Shown piece by piece: positions 10,265-20,953 of a DNA stretch of 64,000 nt. This DNA comes from Propionibacteriaceae bacterium ZF39. Its GTDB lineage: Bacteria > Actinomycetota > Actinomycetes > Propionibacteriales > Propionibacteriaceae. The stretch is taken from positions 744,001 to 808,000 of the forward strand of contig CP154795.1 of the NCBI GenBank assembly GCA_039565995.1, read 5' to 3'. The translations under genes and the position numbers were made by a program. The notes under the pieces are model-generated. The model was not told where the DNA came from. It was given only the letters and a program-made list of their open reading frames with translations, and made no database searches. The stretch's first letter is position 1, and each line of letters starts with the position of its first letter.

Positions 10265-10420
10265 TTTGTGCCACGGCCTGAACCGGTTTGACTCCGGGGC
10301 GGCCCGTGGAGAAGACTTGTCCGGGTGTCTGGGCCCTGCCATAGGGCCCGGCAAGTCAGCAAGACCGACCACCATCGATGCCGTGCAATCCAGCCCGGCA
10401 TCACACACGAAGGAGCCCAA

Positions 10421-11611
10421 GTGGCAAAGGCCAAGTTCGAGCGGACCAAGCCGCACTGCAACATCGGCACCATCGGGCACATCGACCACGGCAAGACCAC
10501 TTTGACCGCGGCGATCTCGAAGGTGCTCCACGACAAGTACCCGGACCTCAACGAGGCTTCGCCGTTCGACATGATCGACAAGGCTCCGGAGGAGCGTCAG
10601 CGTGGCATCACGATCTCGATCTCCCATATCGAGTATCAGACCGAGGCGCGTCACTACGCCCACGTCGACTGCCCCGGCCACGCCGACTATGTCAAGAACA
10701 TGATCACCGGTGCGGCCCAGATGGACGGCGCGATCCTCGTGGTTGCCGCCACCGACGGCCCGATGCCGCAGACCCGCGAGCACGTGCTGCTGGCCCGCCA
10801 GGTCGGCGTGCCCGCCATCGTGGTGGCTCTGAACAAGTGCGACATGGTGGACGACGAGGAGCTCATCGAGCTCGTCGAGATGGAAGTCCGTGAGCTGCTG
10901 GCCTCCCAGGAGTTCGACGAGGATTGCCCGGTCGTCCAGGTGGCCGCTTTCCCGGCGCTGAACGGCGACGAGAAGTGGGGCAACGCTGTTGCCGAGCTGA
11001 TGAGCCAGGTGGATGAATACATCCCGCAGCCCGAGCGTGAGGTCGACAAGCCCTTCCTCATGCCCGTCGAGGATGTCTTCACCATCACCGGCCGTGGCAC
11101 CGTGATCACCGGTCGTATCGAGCGCGGCATCGTCCGCACCGGTGAGACCGTCGACATCATCGGCATCCGCCCCGACAAGCAGACCACCACCATCACCGGT
11201 GTTGAGATGTTCCGCAAGATCCTCGACGAGGGTCAGGCGGGCGAGAATGTCGGTCTGCTGCTCCGCGGCACCAAGAAGGAAGACGTCGAGCGCGGCATGT
11301 GCGTCATCAAGCCCGGCTCGACCACTCCGCACACCGAGTTCGAGGCTCGCGTCTACATCCTGAACAAGGACGAGGGTGGCCGTCACAAGCCGTTCTTCTC
11401 GAACTACTCGCCGCAGTTCTACTTCCGCACCACCGACGTGACCGGCACCATCAAGCTGCCCGAGGGCACCGAGATGGTTATGCCCGGTGACAACACCGAC
11501 ATGACCGTGACGCTGATCCAGCCGATCGCCATGGAGGAGGAGCTGAAGTTCGCCATCCGCGAGGGTGGTCGCACCGTCGGCGCCGGCCGTGTCACCAAGA
11601 TCCTCAAGTGA
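10421..11611 (+). CDS. tuf: Elongation factor Tu
   Basis: A 396-residue EF-Tu that delivers aminoacyl-tRNA to the ribosome. G1 is [11 protein letters not shown]3 DCPGHADYV and G4 NKCD; domain III ends [13 protein letters not shown]. The GTG start at 10421 has the ribosome-binding site GAAGGAG 6 nt upstream; an open frame to 10325 is not homologous. The 156-bp gap after fusA contains a small GGGCCC/GGGCCC hairpin near 10331-10349 and may hold a separate promoter. A strong terminator follows. Confidence 0.98.
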   Translation: MAKAKFERTKPHCNIGTIGHIDHGKTTLTAAISKVLHDKYPDLNEASPFDMIDKAPEERQRGITISISHIEYQTEARHYAHVDCPGHADYVKNMITGAAQMDGAILVVAATDGPMPQTREHVLLARQVGVPAIVVALNKCDMVDDEELIELVEMEVRELLASQEFDEDCPVVQVAAFPALNGDEKWGNAVAELMSQVDEYIPQPEREVDKPFLMPVEDVFTITGRGTVITGRIERGIVRTGETVDIIGIRPDKQTTTITGVEMFRKILDEGQAGENVGLLLRGTKKEDVERGMCVIKPGSTTPHTEFEARVYILNKDEGGRHKPFFSNYSPQFYFRTTDVTGTIKLPEGTEMVMPGDNTDMTVTLIQPIAMEEELKFAIREGGRTVGAGRVTKILK

Positions 11612-11646
11612 TCAACTGCTGACTGGCTGACTCACCGAGTCTCTGC

Positions 11647-11673
11647 AGGCCCCGGACCTTGTGTCCGGGGCCT
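11647..11673 (+). terminator. Rho-independent terminator of the str operon
   Basis: AGGCCCCGGAC and GTCCGGGGCCT form a perfect 11-bp stem with a CTTGT loop, followed by GTTGCATTT, 35 bp after tuf. This is the strongest terminator in the first third of the window. Confidence 0.85.
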
Positions 11674-11695
11674 GTTGCATTTCCGCGTACGCATG

Positions 11696-11850
11696 GTCGC
11701 CCGCATCCGTGCTCTGGTGCCGACCCCGCCGTTCTGGGGTGTCGGCCCCGCGATGGTACGCCCGCCCGCGCCGGTGTACGTCCGCCCGCGCTCCGGGTGT
11801 GCCTGCCCCGCGCCCTGGCGTGCCCAAGCTCTGGTGTGTCCGCCGAGCAC
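11696..11850. repeat. Degenerate tandem array of CGCCCGC...CTGGTGT units
   Basis: After the tuf terminator the DNA is built of imperfect units of about 17-23 bp that alternate a C/G-rich block (CGCCCGCG, CCCCGCG) with CTGGTGT or CCGGGTGT. No convincing reading frame or Shine-Dalgarno sequence is present. It lies directly upstream of dispersed repeat copy A. Confidence 0.4.
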
Positions 11851-11868
11851 CTCCCTCGCCGACTCTCA

Positions 11869-12133
11869 CTCCACGACGTGGGTGTCACGTTCCGACGTGG
11901 CGCACGGTCGGAACGTGGGCGTCATGGAGGGAGGTGGACCTCATGTCGGGGAGTGGTCGGCTTTCGGCGGGGGGACGTGGCGTACATGTCGGGGAGTCCG
12001 AACATCCGTGTCGTGAGGTGCCGGCATCGCGGCGTACGCGTCGGGAAGTCCGAAAGTCCGTGTCGTGAAGTGCCGGGGGTCGCGGCGTACACGTCGGGAA
12101 GTCCCGACATTCGTGTCGGGGAGTGCCGACAAA
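11869..12133 (+). repeat. Dispersed composite repeat, copy A
   Basis: Most complete copy of a non-coding repeat found at least six times in the window. Module 1 is a perfect 10-bp hairpin, ACGTTCCGAC/GTCGGAACGT around GTGGCGCACG (11887-11916). Module 2 contains GGGAGGT and TTTCGGCG. Module 3 is three tandem units of 52-53 bp beginning GGCGTAC at 11979, 12031 and 12084, each with a GTCGGGAAGTCC-like core and a GTGTCGTGAAGTGC-like second half. It fills the space between tuf and a convergent gene. Confidence 0.75.
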
Positions 12134-12157
12134 GGGACGAGCGAGCGTACGCCCGCC

Positions 12158-13120
12158 CTAGCGCCGACGGAGTCCGTTCTTGAGGCCCGTTTCGATGATC
12201 TGCCTGAAGAGCTTCTCGTTGAAGAGTTCCTTGGTGACCCACCTGATGACCCAGCGGTCCTGGCGGCGGATGCGCTCCTCACGGGCGCGCTCCTTTCGCA
12301 CGACGGTGTTGACGTCCTGGCCGGGCTTGAGGAGGCGGCCGTACTTGGTGTCGCCGTCGAATTCGCCCACGACCCCGTACTCCTCCCAGTCGAAGTCCAC
12401 CCTGGCCACGAGCTTCCCGTCGACATCGAACAGCTCGGTCTGCAGCCCCGGCTTTGGCAGGCCCAGAGCCGCCATCTGCACCCGGGACCACGATTCCCCG
12501 GGACTCTCCGCCCGACCATCGCCGAACTCCACGGCCATGCGCGCGCGGGCGTTCCCCGGACGGCGCCGCGCCAGCTCCAGCTCAGCCTCGAGCGCATCCC
12601 GGCCAACCCCCATACGCAGGGCGGCGTCGACAACGGCGACGGCGTGGTGGTACGCCAAACTGCGGGCGAGATCGACCACTGTCCGTGCCAGTGACGTGAC
12701 CGGCAGCCCCGACAGATCCGTCCCTTCACCCACCATCAACCGAGACAGCGCCCCGAACTCCGGCAGTCGCCCCAGTTCGACACAGCCCGCCTCAGGGACC
12801 CGGGCGTCATACCGATGCAGGTGCCTCGTCACGCGGCCGACGCCAGGCGTTGTCACGAACACCCGCCCCAGCACGTCCCTCGGCACGGGCAACCCGTGCA
12901 ATACCGCCGCCGAGGCATGACTCACCACCGCCCCCTTCACCAGCGAGCCCGTCATCGCGGCCATGAGTTCGAGATGCTCCTCCTCAGGGGTCAACGTCCC
13001 GGGCTTCCGAAATGCTCCCCGGCGGACCCGGACGAGGTCGCCCCGGCGTACGCGCCCCGCCAACTCCGCCCTGGTCACGCCCGCCCGCCTGAGGTCCTGA
13101 TATCGCTCCATGGCATCCAT
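12158..13120 (-). CDS. AbiEi-antitoxin-domain / DUF559-like nuclease-fold protein
   Basis: A 320-residue protein. The N-terminus (YQDLRRAGVTRAELAGRVRR to VRRGAF) matches the winged-helix domain of AbiEi-type antitoxins. The C-terminal part (ARVDFDWEEYGVVGEFDGD, then EERIRRQDRWVIRW) looks like a small PD-(D/E)xK/Vsr-like endonuclease fold with acidic Asp-Glu positions. Proteins of this design are common as single genes in actinobacteria, and no AbiEii-like toxin is adjacent. The start may be ATG 13120 or 13111. A role in DNA cleavage or defence is unproven. Confidence 0.7.
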   Translation of the reverse strand: MDAMERYQDLRRAGVTRAELAGRVRRGDLVRVRRGAFRKPGTLTPEEEHLELMAAMTGSLVKGAVVSHASAAVLHGLPVPRDVLGRVFVTTPGVGRVTRHLHRYDARVPEAGCVELGRLPEFGALSRLMVGEGTDLSGLPVTSLARTVVDLARSLAYHHAVAVVDAALRMGVGRDALEAELELARRRPGNARARMAVEFGDGRAESPGESWSRVQMAALGLPKPGLQTELFDVDGKLVARVDFDWEEYGVVGEFDGDTKYGRLLKPGQDVNTVVRKERAREERIRRQDRWVIRWVTKELFNEKLFRQIIETGLKNGLRRR

Positions 13121-13289
13121 CCCACCGGACGCAACAGGACCCACCCGAAAGTTATCCACAGCTTTGGCCCACCAGGGCCCCGGATTTTTCCTCTTTCTTC
13201 CCTTCCCGGACCCGTCCTGGAATGATTGAGCCGTCAACTTTGTTGACCCAGCCGCCGGACCCGCCGGCATCACCTTCGGAAGGCGCCCC

Positions 13290-14351
13290 ATGAGCACGAC
13301 AGTCGAACTCGGTCTGGACACGTTCGGCGACATGACGGTCCGCGAGGACGGTACGCCCGAGTCGGCGGCCCAGGTCATCCGCAACCTCGTCGACCAGGGC
13401 ACGCTCGCCGATCAGGTCGGCATCGACTTCATCGGCGTGGGGGAGCATCACCGCCCCGACTTCGCCGTCTCCGCCCCCGACGTCGTGCTCGCCGGCATCG
13501 CCACCCGCACCGAACGCATCAAGCTCGGCTCGGCGGTGACGGTGCTGAGTTCGGATGATCCTGTGCGCGTGTTCCAGCGCTTCTCCACCGTCGACGCTCT
13601 CTCGAACGGCCGCGCCGAGGTGATCCTGGGCCGCGGCTCGTTCACCGAGTCGTTCCCGCTCTTCGGGTTCGACCTGCAGGACTATGAGCAGCTGTTCGAG
13701 GAGAAGCTCGACCTGTTCGCCCACCTCCTCACCGAGGAGCCGATCAGCTGGCAGGGGCAGCTCCGCCCGGCGCTCGCGAATGCGGAGATCCATCCCAAGA
13801 CCGAGAACGGCCTCACCGCCTGGATCGCCGTCGGCGGCTCTCCGCAGTCGGTCGTGCGCGCTGCGGCGTACAAACTTCCGCTGATGCTCGCCATCATCGG
13901 TGGCCCCGCGGACCGCTTCAAGCAGTTCGTCGACCTCTACCACCGGGCTCTCGAGCAGGTCCGCGAGGTCGAGACCGAGGCGGGCCACACGTCCGTCGGC
14001 GACCTCCCGGTCGGCGTCCATTCACCGGGTCACATCGCGGATACCGACGAAGAAGCCCGCGAGCAGCTCTTCCCCCACTTCAAGGCCAACCGGGACCGCA
14101 TCGGTGCCGAGCGTGGCTGGCCGCCCATGCAGAAGGGGGAGTTCGAGCGCGAGATCACCTCGGGGGCGCTCTATGTCGGCTCGCCCGAGACCGTCGCCCG
14201 CAAGATCGCGGACACCGTCCGTGCCCTCGGCCTGGCCCGCTTCGACCTGAAATACAGCAACGGCCCCATGCCCCACGCCCAGTCCATGCGCGCGATCGAG
14301 CTCTACGGCACCAAGGTCATCCCCATGGTGCGGGACCTGCTGGCTGACTGA
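13290..14351 (+). CDS. LLM-class flavin-dependent oxidoreductase
   Basis: A 353-residue luciferase-like monooxygenase-family protein with an (alpha/beta)8 barrel binding FMN or F420. The N-terminal GLDTFGDMT, the block DFIGVGEHHRPDFAVSAPD and the segment RIKLGSAVTVLSSDDPVRVF are typical of this class. It is monocistronic, transcribed away from the AbiEi-like gene, and starts at ATG 13290. The substrate is unknown. Confidence 0.88.
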   Translation: MSTTVELGLDTFGDMTVREDGTPESAAQVIRNLVDQGTLADQVGIDFIGVGEHHRPDFAVSAPDVVLAGIATRTERIKLGSAVTVLSSDDPVRVFQRFSTVDALSNGRAEVILGRGSFTESFPLFGFDLQDYEQLFEEKLDLFAHLLTEEPISWQGQLRPALANAEIHPKTENGLTAWIAVGGSPQSVVRAAAYKLPLMLAIIGGPADRFKQFVDLYHRALEQVREVETEAGHTSVGDLPVGVHSPGHIADTDEEAREQLFPHFKANRDRIGAERGWPPMQKGEFEREITSGALYVGSPETVARKIADTVRALGLARFDLKYSNGPMPHAQSMRAIELYGTKVIPMVRDLLAD

Positions 14352-14414
14352 GATCGGGGTACGCCGACCGCCCCCGTCACATCCGACAGAGAAACCTTCC
14401 CGAATTCATATCTC

Positions 14415-14437
14415 TTTGTCGACAAAAGGTCTAAGCT
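14415..14437 (+). promoter_or_regulatory. Catalase promoter with palindromic operator candidate
   Basis: TTTGTCGACAAA, a perfect 12-bp palindrome at 14415-14426, is followed 5 nt later by a -10-like TAAGCT at 14432-14437. A palindrome between the -35 and -10 positions fits a repressor or redox-regulator site for the catalase gene. The regulator is not identifiable from sequence. Confidence 0.4.
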
Positions 14438-14498
14438 CGCCATGTCCACGTCCGGGCGGTCGCCCAATTGGACGGCTGCCCCCAGCATTGGAGGCATC

Positions 14499-16748
<2,250 letters not shown>

Positions 16749-16755
16749 TCAGTCG

Positions 16756-17472
16756 GTGAATGATCGGTACGCCGGAGACCGCGCGGACCGGGTTCACTCC
16801 CGGCCGCCGGTCTCCGAGGTGTGGGTGGTCGTGCCCGCCCACAACGAGGAGGAGCACATCGCCGCCAGCCTCGAGGCGATCCTCCGTTCGGCGCGCGCGG
16901 CGGGCGTACCCTTCACGGTCACCGTCGTCCTCGACGACTGCACCGATCGCACCGCCGACCGCATCCCGACCGGGGTGCGGTCGGTCGTCGTGTCCGAACG
17001 CAGCGCAGGCGCGGCCCGGCGGGCGGGGATGCTGGGTGCGCCGGCCGGCCGAGGGGTCTGGTACGCCACCACCGACGCCGACTCCCTCGTCCCCGTCCAC
17101 TGGCTCAGCACGATCATCGCCTCGGCGGACGAGCACGACGTCGTCGCCGGGACGATCCGCGTCGCGGACTGGGCGGGCCGGGACGACCGCGTGCGCCAGC
17201 ACCACGATCACGGCTACCGCGCACGCGCGGGGCACGGCCACATCCATGGGGCCAACCTGGCGGTCTCCGCCGCGGCCTATCACCACGTCGGCGGATTCCG
17301 CCCGATGCCGGAACACGAGGACGTGGACCTCGTCTCGCGGTGCCTCGCTGCCGGCCTCGTCGTCGACTGGTCCGACAGCGCGCCTGTCATCACGTCCGCC
17401 CGGCGCTTCAACCGCGTCGGCGGCGGCTTCGGCGGACTGCTGAATCGCCTCGAGGAAGGGCTGACCCCGTGA
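16756..17472 (+). CDS. Glycosyltransferase family 2 protein (first gene of a four-gene cluster)
   Basis: About 238 residues with a GT-A fold. VVVPAHNEEEH binds the nucleotide, ATTDADS supplies the DxD metal site, and PEHEDVDLVSR has the acidic ED pair of GT2 enzymes. No membrane span is evident, so it is probably cytosolic or peripheral. The start is uncertain: GTG 16756 is the first in-frame candidate, 8 bp after the catalase stop, with a weak ribosome-binding site. Its TGA overlaps the next gene's GTG (GTGA), coupling it to the acyl-CoA dehydrogenase-like gene. Donor and acceptor are unknown. Confidence 0.8.
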   Translation: MNDRYAGDRADRVHSRPPVSEVWVVVPAHNEEEHIAASLEAILRSARAAGVPFTVTVVLDDCTDRTADRIPTGVRSVVVSERSAGAARRAGMLGAPAGRGVWYATTDADSLVPVHWLSTIIASADEHDVVAGTIRVADWAGRDDRVRQHHDHGYRARAGHGHIHGANLAVSAAAYHHVGGFRPMPEHEDVDLVSRCLAAGLVVDWSDSAPVITSARRFNRVGGGFGGLLNRLEEGLTP

Positions 17473-18419
17473 CCGCGACTCCTGATGCGATCGCCGGCGC
17501 CGTTCGGGAACGGCTCGCGGACGCCACCGCGCTGCCCATGCCGGGTGGTGGGGACACGAAAGCCCGCTGGCAGCAGCTCACCGCCTGGGCGCGCGAGCAC
17601 GTGGTCGTGGGCCGCCTGCTCGAGGCCCACGCCGACGCGACCGTCATCCTCACCGAGCTGGCCGCGACCCCGCCCGCCACGGGGGAATGGTGGGGCGTCT
17701 GGGCCGCCGAACCGCCACAGCCGGTCGTGCTGGGGGAACGCGCCCACGACACGACCTGGACCCTCACCGGCACCAAACCCTGGTGCTCCGGCGCGGGCTG
17801 GTGCACCCACGCGCTCATGACGGTCCGCGCCCAGGAGGCCCCGGACGAGCGGCACCTCGTCGCGGTGGACCTGCGGCAGCCGGGCGTACGCATCGAGGAC
17901 ACCTGGCACAACGCCGGCATGCGCGCCAGCCGGACCTGGTCGGTCCACTTCGACGACGTGGAGGCCACCTGGCTCGGGCCCGGGTCGGCGTACCTCGATC
18001 GCCCCGGCTTCTGGCACGGCGGCGCGGGGGTGGCGGCGTGCTGGCTGGGCGGGGCGTCCGCCGTTGCCGACCGACTCCTCACCACCACCCGGGACGATCT
18101 GCTCCATCGCGCCGCGCAGGGCCGGGTCCGGGTCGCTCTGACCGCCGCCCGGTGGGCGATGCAGGCGGCGGCCGCGGAGCTCGACGCCGATCCCGACCAC
18201 CTCGTCGCTGCCCGCATCCGGGCCCTGCAGATCCGCGCGCTGGTGGATACCGCCGCGACGACGGTCCTCACCGAGACCGGGCGCGCCCTGGGTGCGGGAC
18301 CGCTCTGTCTCGACCCCGACCACGCGGCGCGGGTGGCGGATCTGACTGTCTATCTGCGCCAGGGCCACGGCGATCGCGACCTGGCCTCCCTGGCCCAGCT
18401 CCTGGAGGAGGCCCCATGA
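17469..18419 (+). CDS. Acyl-CoA dehydrogenase-like protein
   Basis: At 316 residues it is shorter than standard acyl-CoA dehydrogenases (about 380) but keeps the middle and C-terminal domains: WTLTGTKPWCSGAG is the FAD/substrate beta-domain signature, and TGRALGAGPLCLDPDHAARVADLTVYLRQ is the C-terminal helical bundle. The N-terminal helical domain is reduced. The usual catalytic Glu cannot be assigned with confidence. The gene overlaps the upstream GT2 gene by 4 bp and the downstream PIG-L gene by ATGA. An oxidation of an acyl or amino-linked chain within the cluster's product is a plausible but unproven role. Confidence 0.8.
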   Translation: MTATPDAIAGAVRERLADATALPMPGGGDTKARWQQLTAWAREHVVVGRLLEAHADATVILTELAATPPATGEWWGVWAAEPPQPVVLGERAHDTTWTLTGTKPWCSGAGWCTHALMTVRAQEAPDERHLVAVDLRQPGVRIEDTWHNAGMRASRTWSVHFDDVEATWLGPGSAYLDRPGFWHGGAGVAACWLGGASAVADRLLTTTRDDLLHRAAQGRVRVALTAARWAMQAAAAELDADPDHLVAARIRALQIRALVDTAATTVLTETGRALGAGPLCLDPDHAARVADLTVYLRQGHGDRDLASLAQLLEEAP

Positions 18420-19159
18420 CCGACGAGTTCGTGGTCAGCCGGACCGAACGGGGCACCCCCGTCTCCAGTTGGCTCGAATGGCAACCCGCGTGGCCGCCGC
18501 TGATCACCGAGACCTGGGAACGGGTGGTCGTGGTCGCGGCCCATCCCGACGACGACGTGCTCGGCATCGGCGGGCTCCTCGCCCATCTCGTCCAGCGGGG
18601 CGTCGAGATCGTCGGGATCCAGGCGACCGACGGCACAGCCGCCTATCCGCACTCACCGACCGTCAGCCCCGACGAACTCGGCCGCCTGCGGACCGCCGAG
18701 ATTCGCGAGGCGTACGCCCGGCTCGGGCTCCCGGAGCCGGTCCATCTCGGGCTGCCCGACGGTGCACTGGCGGATCACGAGGACCGGCTCACCGAGCTCC
18801 TCGGTGAGTTCCTCCGGCCGGGTGATCGCTGGCTGGCCCCGTGGCGGGCCGACCGGCATCCCGACCACGAGGCGGCCGGCCGCGCAGCGGCCCGGGCGTG
18901 CGAGGGGGCCCCGGTCGAGTTCTTCGAATACCCGATCTGGATGTGGCACTGGGCCGCGCCCCGGTCGGCGCAGGTGCCCTGGGGCCGGGCGCTGCGGCTG
19001 GATCTTTCGCCGGCCGAACGCCTCGCCAAGCGCAAGGCCGCCCTCTGTTTCCGCACCCAGATCGCCCCGCTGTCCGACCACCCCGCGGACGCGGCCGTCC
19101 TGCCGCCGTTCGCGCTCGAGCGGCTCACCACTGACCGGGAGGTGGTGTTCGGTGCGTGA
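18416..19159 (+). CDS. PIG-L family deacetylase
   Basis: A 247-residue zinc-dependent N-deacetylase of the LmbE/PIG-L family. The metal-binding AHPDDDVLG is at residues 41-49, and the second signature, WRADRHPDHEAAGRAA, supplies the third ligand. Relatives remove acetyl groups from GlcNAc-linked substrates such as GlcNAc-inositol in mycothiol synthesis. Here it is coupled to a GT2, an acyl-CoA dehydrogenase-like protein and a methyltransferase, not to mycothiol genes. Its end overlaps the next start by 8 bp. Fused PIG-L/methyltransferase proteins are known from database naming, which supports a joint role with the next gene. Confidence 0.88.
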   Translation: MTDEFVVSRTERGTPVSSWLEWQPAWPPLITETWERVVVVAAHPDDDVLGIGGLLAHLVQRGVEIVGIQATDGTAAYPHSPTVSPDELGRLRTAEIREAYARLGLPEPVHLGLPDGALADHEDRLTELLGEFLRPGDRWLAPWRADRHPDHEAAGRAAARACEGAPVEFFEYPIWMWHWAAPRSAQVPWGRALRLDLSPAERLAKRKAALCFRTQIAPLSDHPADAAVLPPFALERLTTDREVVFGA

Positions 19160-19754
19160 CGATCGAGACAGGTGGCTGACGGCGCAATATGCCGGCGCCG
19201 AGGACCCCTGGAGCTATGACTCCCGGTGGTATGAACAGCGCAAGCGCGCCCTCACCCTCGCCGCCCTGCCGCGGCGCACCTATCGCTATGCCTTCGAGCC
19301 GGGCTGTTCGATCGGCGCGCTCACCGAGCTCCTGGCCGAGCGCTGCGACCGGCTGCTGGCCTGTGACCTCGTCCCGGCCGCGGTGGAGCGGGCCCGGCAG
19401 CGCGTGGCGGGCCGGCCGGGCGTGACGGTGCGCGAGTGGGATGCCCGGGACGTCTGGCCCGATTCCGGTTTCGACCTGGTGGTGGTGAGCGAGGTGCTCT
19501 ATTACCTCGACGTGGTCGAGGCGTACGCCTTCTGCTCCCGGCTGGCCCACCACCTCGCGCCGGACGGGCAGGTGGTCGCCGTGCACTGGCGGCGCCCGGC
19601 AGACCCCCACGTGCTCGACGGCGACCGCGCCGATCGGCTGATCCGCGCCACCCCGGGGCTGCACCTGCTGGCGCGCTGGGAGGATCCCGACTTCGTGTTG
19701 AGCGTGCTCGGCCGCGATCCGCGCTCGGTTGCCGAGCTGGAAGGGCTGACCTGA
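19152..19754 (+). CDS. SAM-dependent methyltransferase (NodS-like)
   Basis: A 200-residue class I methyltransferase. FEPGCSIGALTELLA is motif I, LLACDLVPAAVERAR motif II, and DLVVVSEVLYYL the acidic/aromatic post-motif typical of NodS-like N-methyltransferases. The start is GTG 19152, inside the PIG-L gene. Last gene of the cluster. An N-methyl transfer to the amine uncovered by the PIG-L deacetylase is a reasonable inference from gene order, by analogy with NodB/NodS; it is not shown by the sequence. Confidence 0.85.
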   Translation: MRDDRDRWLTAQYAGAEDPWSYDSRWYEQRKRALTLAALPRRTYRYAFEPGCSIGALTELLAERCDRLLACDLVPAAVERARQRVAGRPGVTVREWDARDVWPDSGFDLVVVSEVLYYLDVVEAYAFCSRLAHHLAPDGQVVAVHWRRPADPHVLDGDRADRLIRATPGLHLLARWEDPDFVLSVLGRDPRSVAELEGLT

Positions 19755-19774
19755 CGCATCGGCGGGCAGGCCCC

Positions 19775-20917
19775 TCAGTCCCGGTGTCGGGCCCATTCCA
19801 CGCCGGACAACCGCACCGGCAGCGCGCGCGTGACCGCCGTCGCAGCGCGGCGTACCTCCGCAATAGGCGGTCGCCTCGTTCCCGCGAATGAGTACGCCGT
19901 CAGCGCGCGGGTGCGGCCCGATCCATCCAGGCGCCAATAGCCGGTGATCCGGCCGTCGACTAGCAGTGGCGGTCGGCACAGTCCGTTGGCCGAGGAGAAC
20001 ATGATCCGATGGTGCTCCGGGTCGACGAACCGCATCCGCGCCGATGGTTCATAAGCACACAGGAGGGCGTCGAATTCCGGCAGGAGTCGTACGCCCGGGA
20101 CCGCCTCCGCCGGGTCCGCGGGCGCTTGGTCCGGTGAGTCGAGCGGCTCGACATAGCCCCTCCCGTCCGGCCCGACCCGGCCGACGAGTGCATCCGCGAG
20201 TTCGTCCACGGCCCGGGCGATGACCTTCCGGCCCACCCCGGCCCACCAGGCGATGTCCTCGACACTCGACGGGCCGTGGCACCGCACGTGCAGCAGCACC
20301 CCCGCACGCACGGCCGCCGCGAGGTCGGCGTACCACTCGGATCGGTCGCCCAGCAGCGCCGACGCCGTCCGATAACCCGGCGCACCCTGACCCTCCCAGC
20401 CGCCCTTGAGCGGCCGGCGGATCAGGGAGCCGTGGCTGAACGGCAGATAGCGCCCGATCCGCTCATCCCCGTCGCTGGCCGGGTCGCGTGCGGCGAGCCA
20501 GGCGGCCTGGTGGGCGCGGAGTTCGTCGGGGGTACGCCAGCCCTCGGCCGCGAAGGTGTCCAGGCTCTCCCACAACGCGACGGGATCACTGTCCCTGAGC
20601 CCGAGCTGACTCCGCCAACGGGTGCCGATGCCGACGCGGGTGAGGACATCGAGGATGGGGTGGACCGCGCGTACGCTCGTGTGCACCGTCCCCCGGATCG
20701 AGCTCCCGCGCACCAGCGTGAGGTCCTCATAGGCCGCGGTGATCGAGGCATGATCGGCGAACGTGGACCGGGCCGTCAGGCCAAGGAACGCGGCCCGGGC
20801 GGTCTGGGTCTGCAGCGGCCCGATGCGGTCGGCAAGCCCGGCGATCCCGTCGACCTCGGAAGGAAACTGGCGTCGCAGGGCGCGAGCCGCCAGCTCGGGC
20901 CAGGTGATGGATTCCAC
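19775..20917 (-). CDS. Winged-helix DNA-binding protein, AlkZ/YcaQ-like DNA glycosylase superfamily
   Basis: A 380-residue protein of the HTH_42 family, which includes AlkZ, a glycosylase that unhooks DNA crosslinks. The catalytic-type QxQ motif is visible as LQTQTARAAFLGL near residue 35. Later segments VRGSSIRGTVHTS, RTPDELRAHQAAWLA and FDALLCAYEPSARMRFVDPEHHRIMFS follow the family pattern, with a C-terminal beta-barrel-like domain. It starts at ATG 20917, 36 bp from the PPK2 stop, and is likely co-transcribed with PPK2. A DNA repair role is inferred from the motif. Confidence 0.8.
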   Translation of the reverse strand: MESITWPELAARALRRQFPSEVDGIAGLADRIGPLQTQTARAAFLGLTARSTFADHASITAAYEDLTLVRGSSIRGTVHTSVRAVHPILDVLTRVGIGTRWRSQLGLRDSDPVALWESLDTFAAEGWRTPDELRAHQAAWLAARDPASDGDERIGRYLPFSHGSLIRRPLKGGWEGQGAPGYRTASALLGDRSEWYADLAAAVRAGVLLHVRCHGPSSVEDIAWWAGVGRKVIARAVDELADALVGRVGPDGRGYVEPLDSPDQAPADPAEAVPGVRLLPEFDALLCAYEPSARMRFVDPEHHRIMFSSANGLCRPPLLVDGRITGYWRLDGSGRTRALTAYSFAGTRRPPIAEVRRAATAVTRALPVRLSGVEWARHRD

Positions 20918-20953
20918 GGTTCAGCCAACCATGGTGCGGGTCCTGCGGGCTCT

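Noticed and set aside
11979-12133. Tandem 52-bp units considered as a CRISPR array
   Set aside because: Units diverge along their full length with no constant-repeat/unique-spacer pattern, and there are no cas genes.
18416-19159. PIG-L gene as mshB or mca of mycothiol metabolism
   Set aside because: The zinc motifs are shared by the whole family, but the neighbours (GT2, acyl-CoA dehydrogenase-like, methyltransferase) do not fit mycothiol synthesis.
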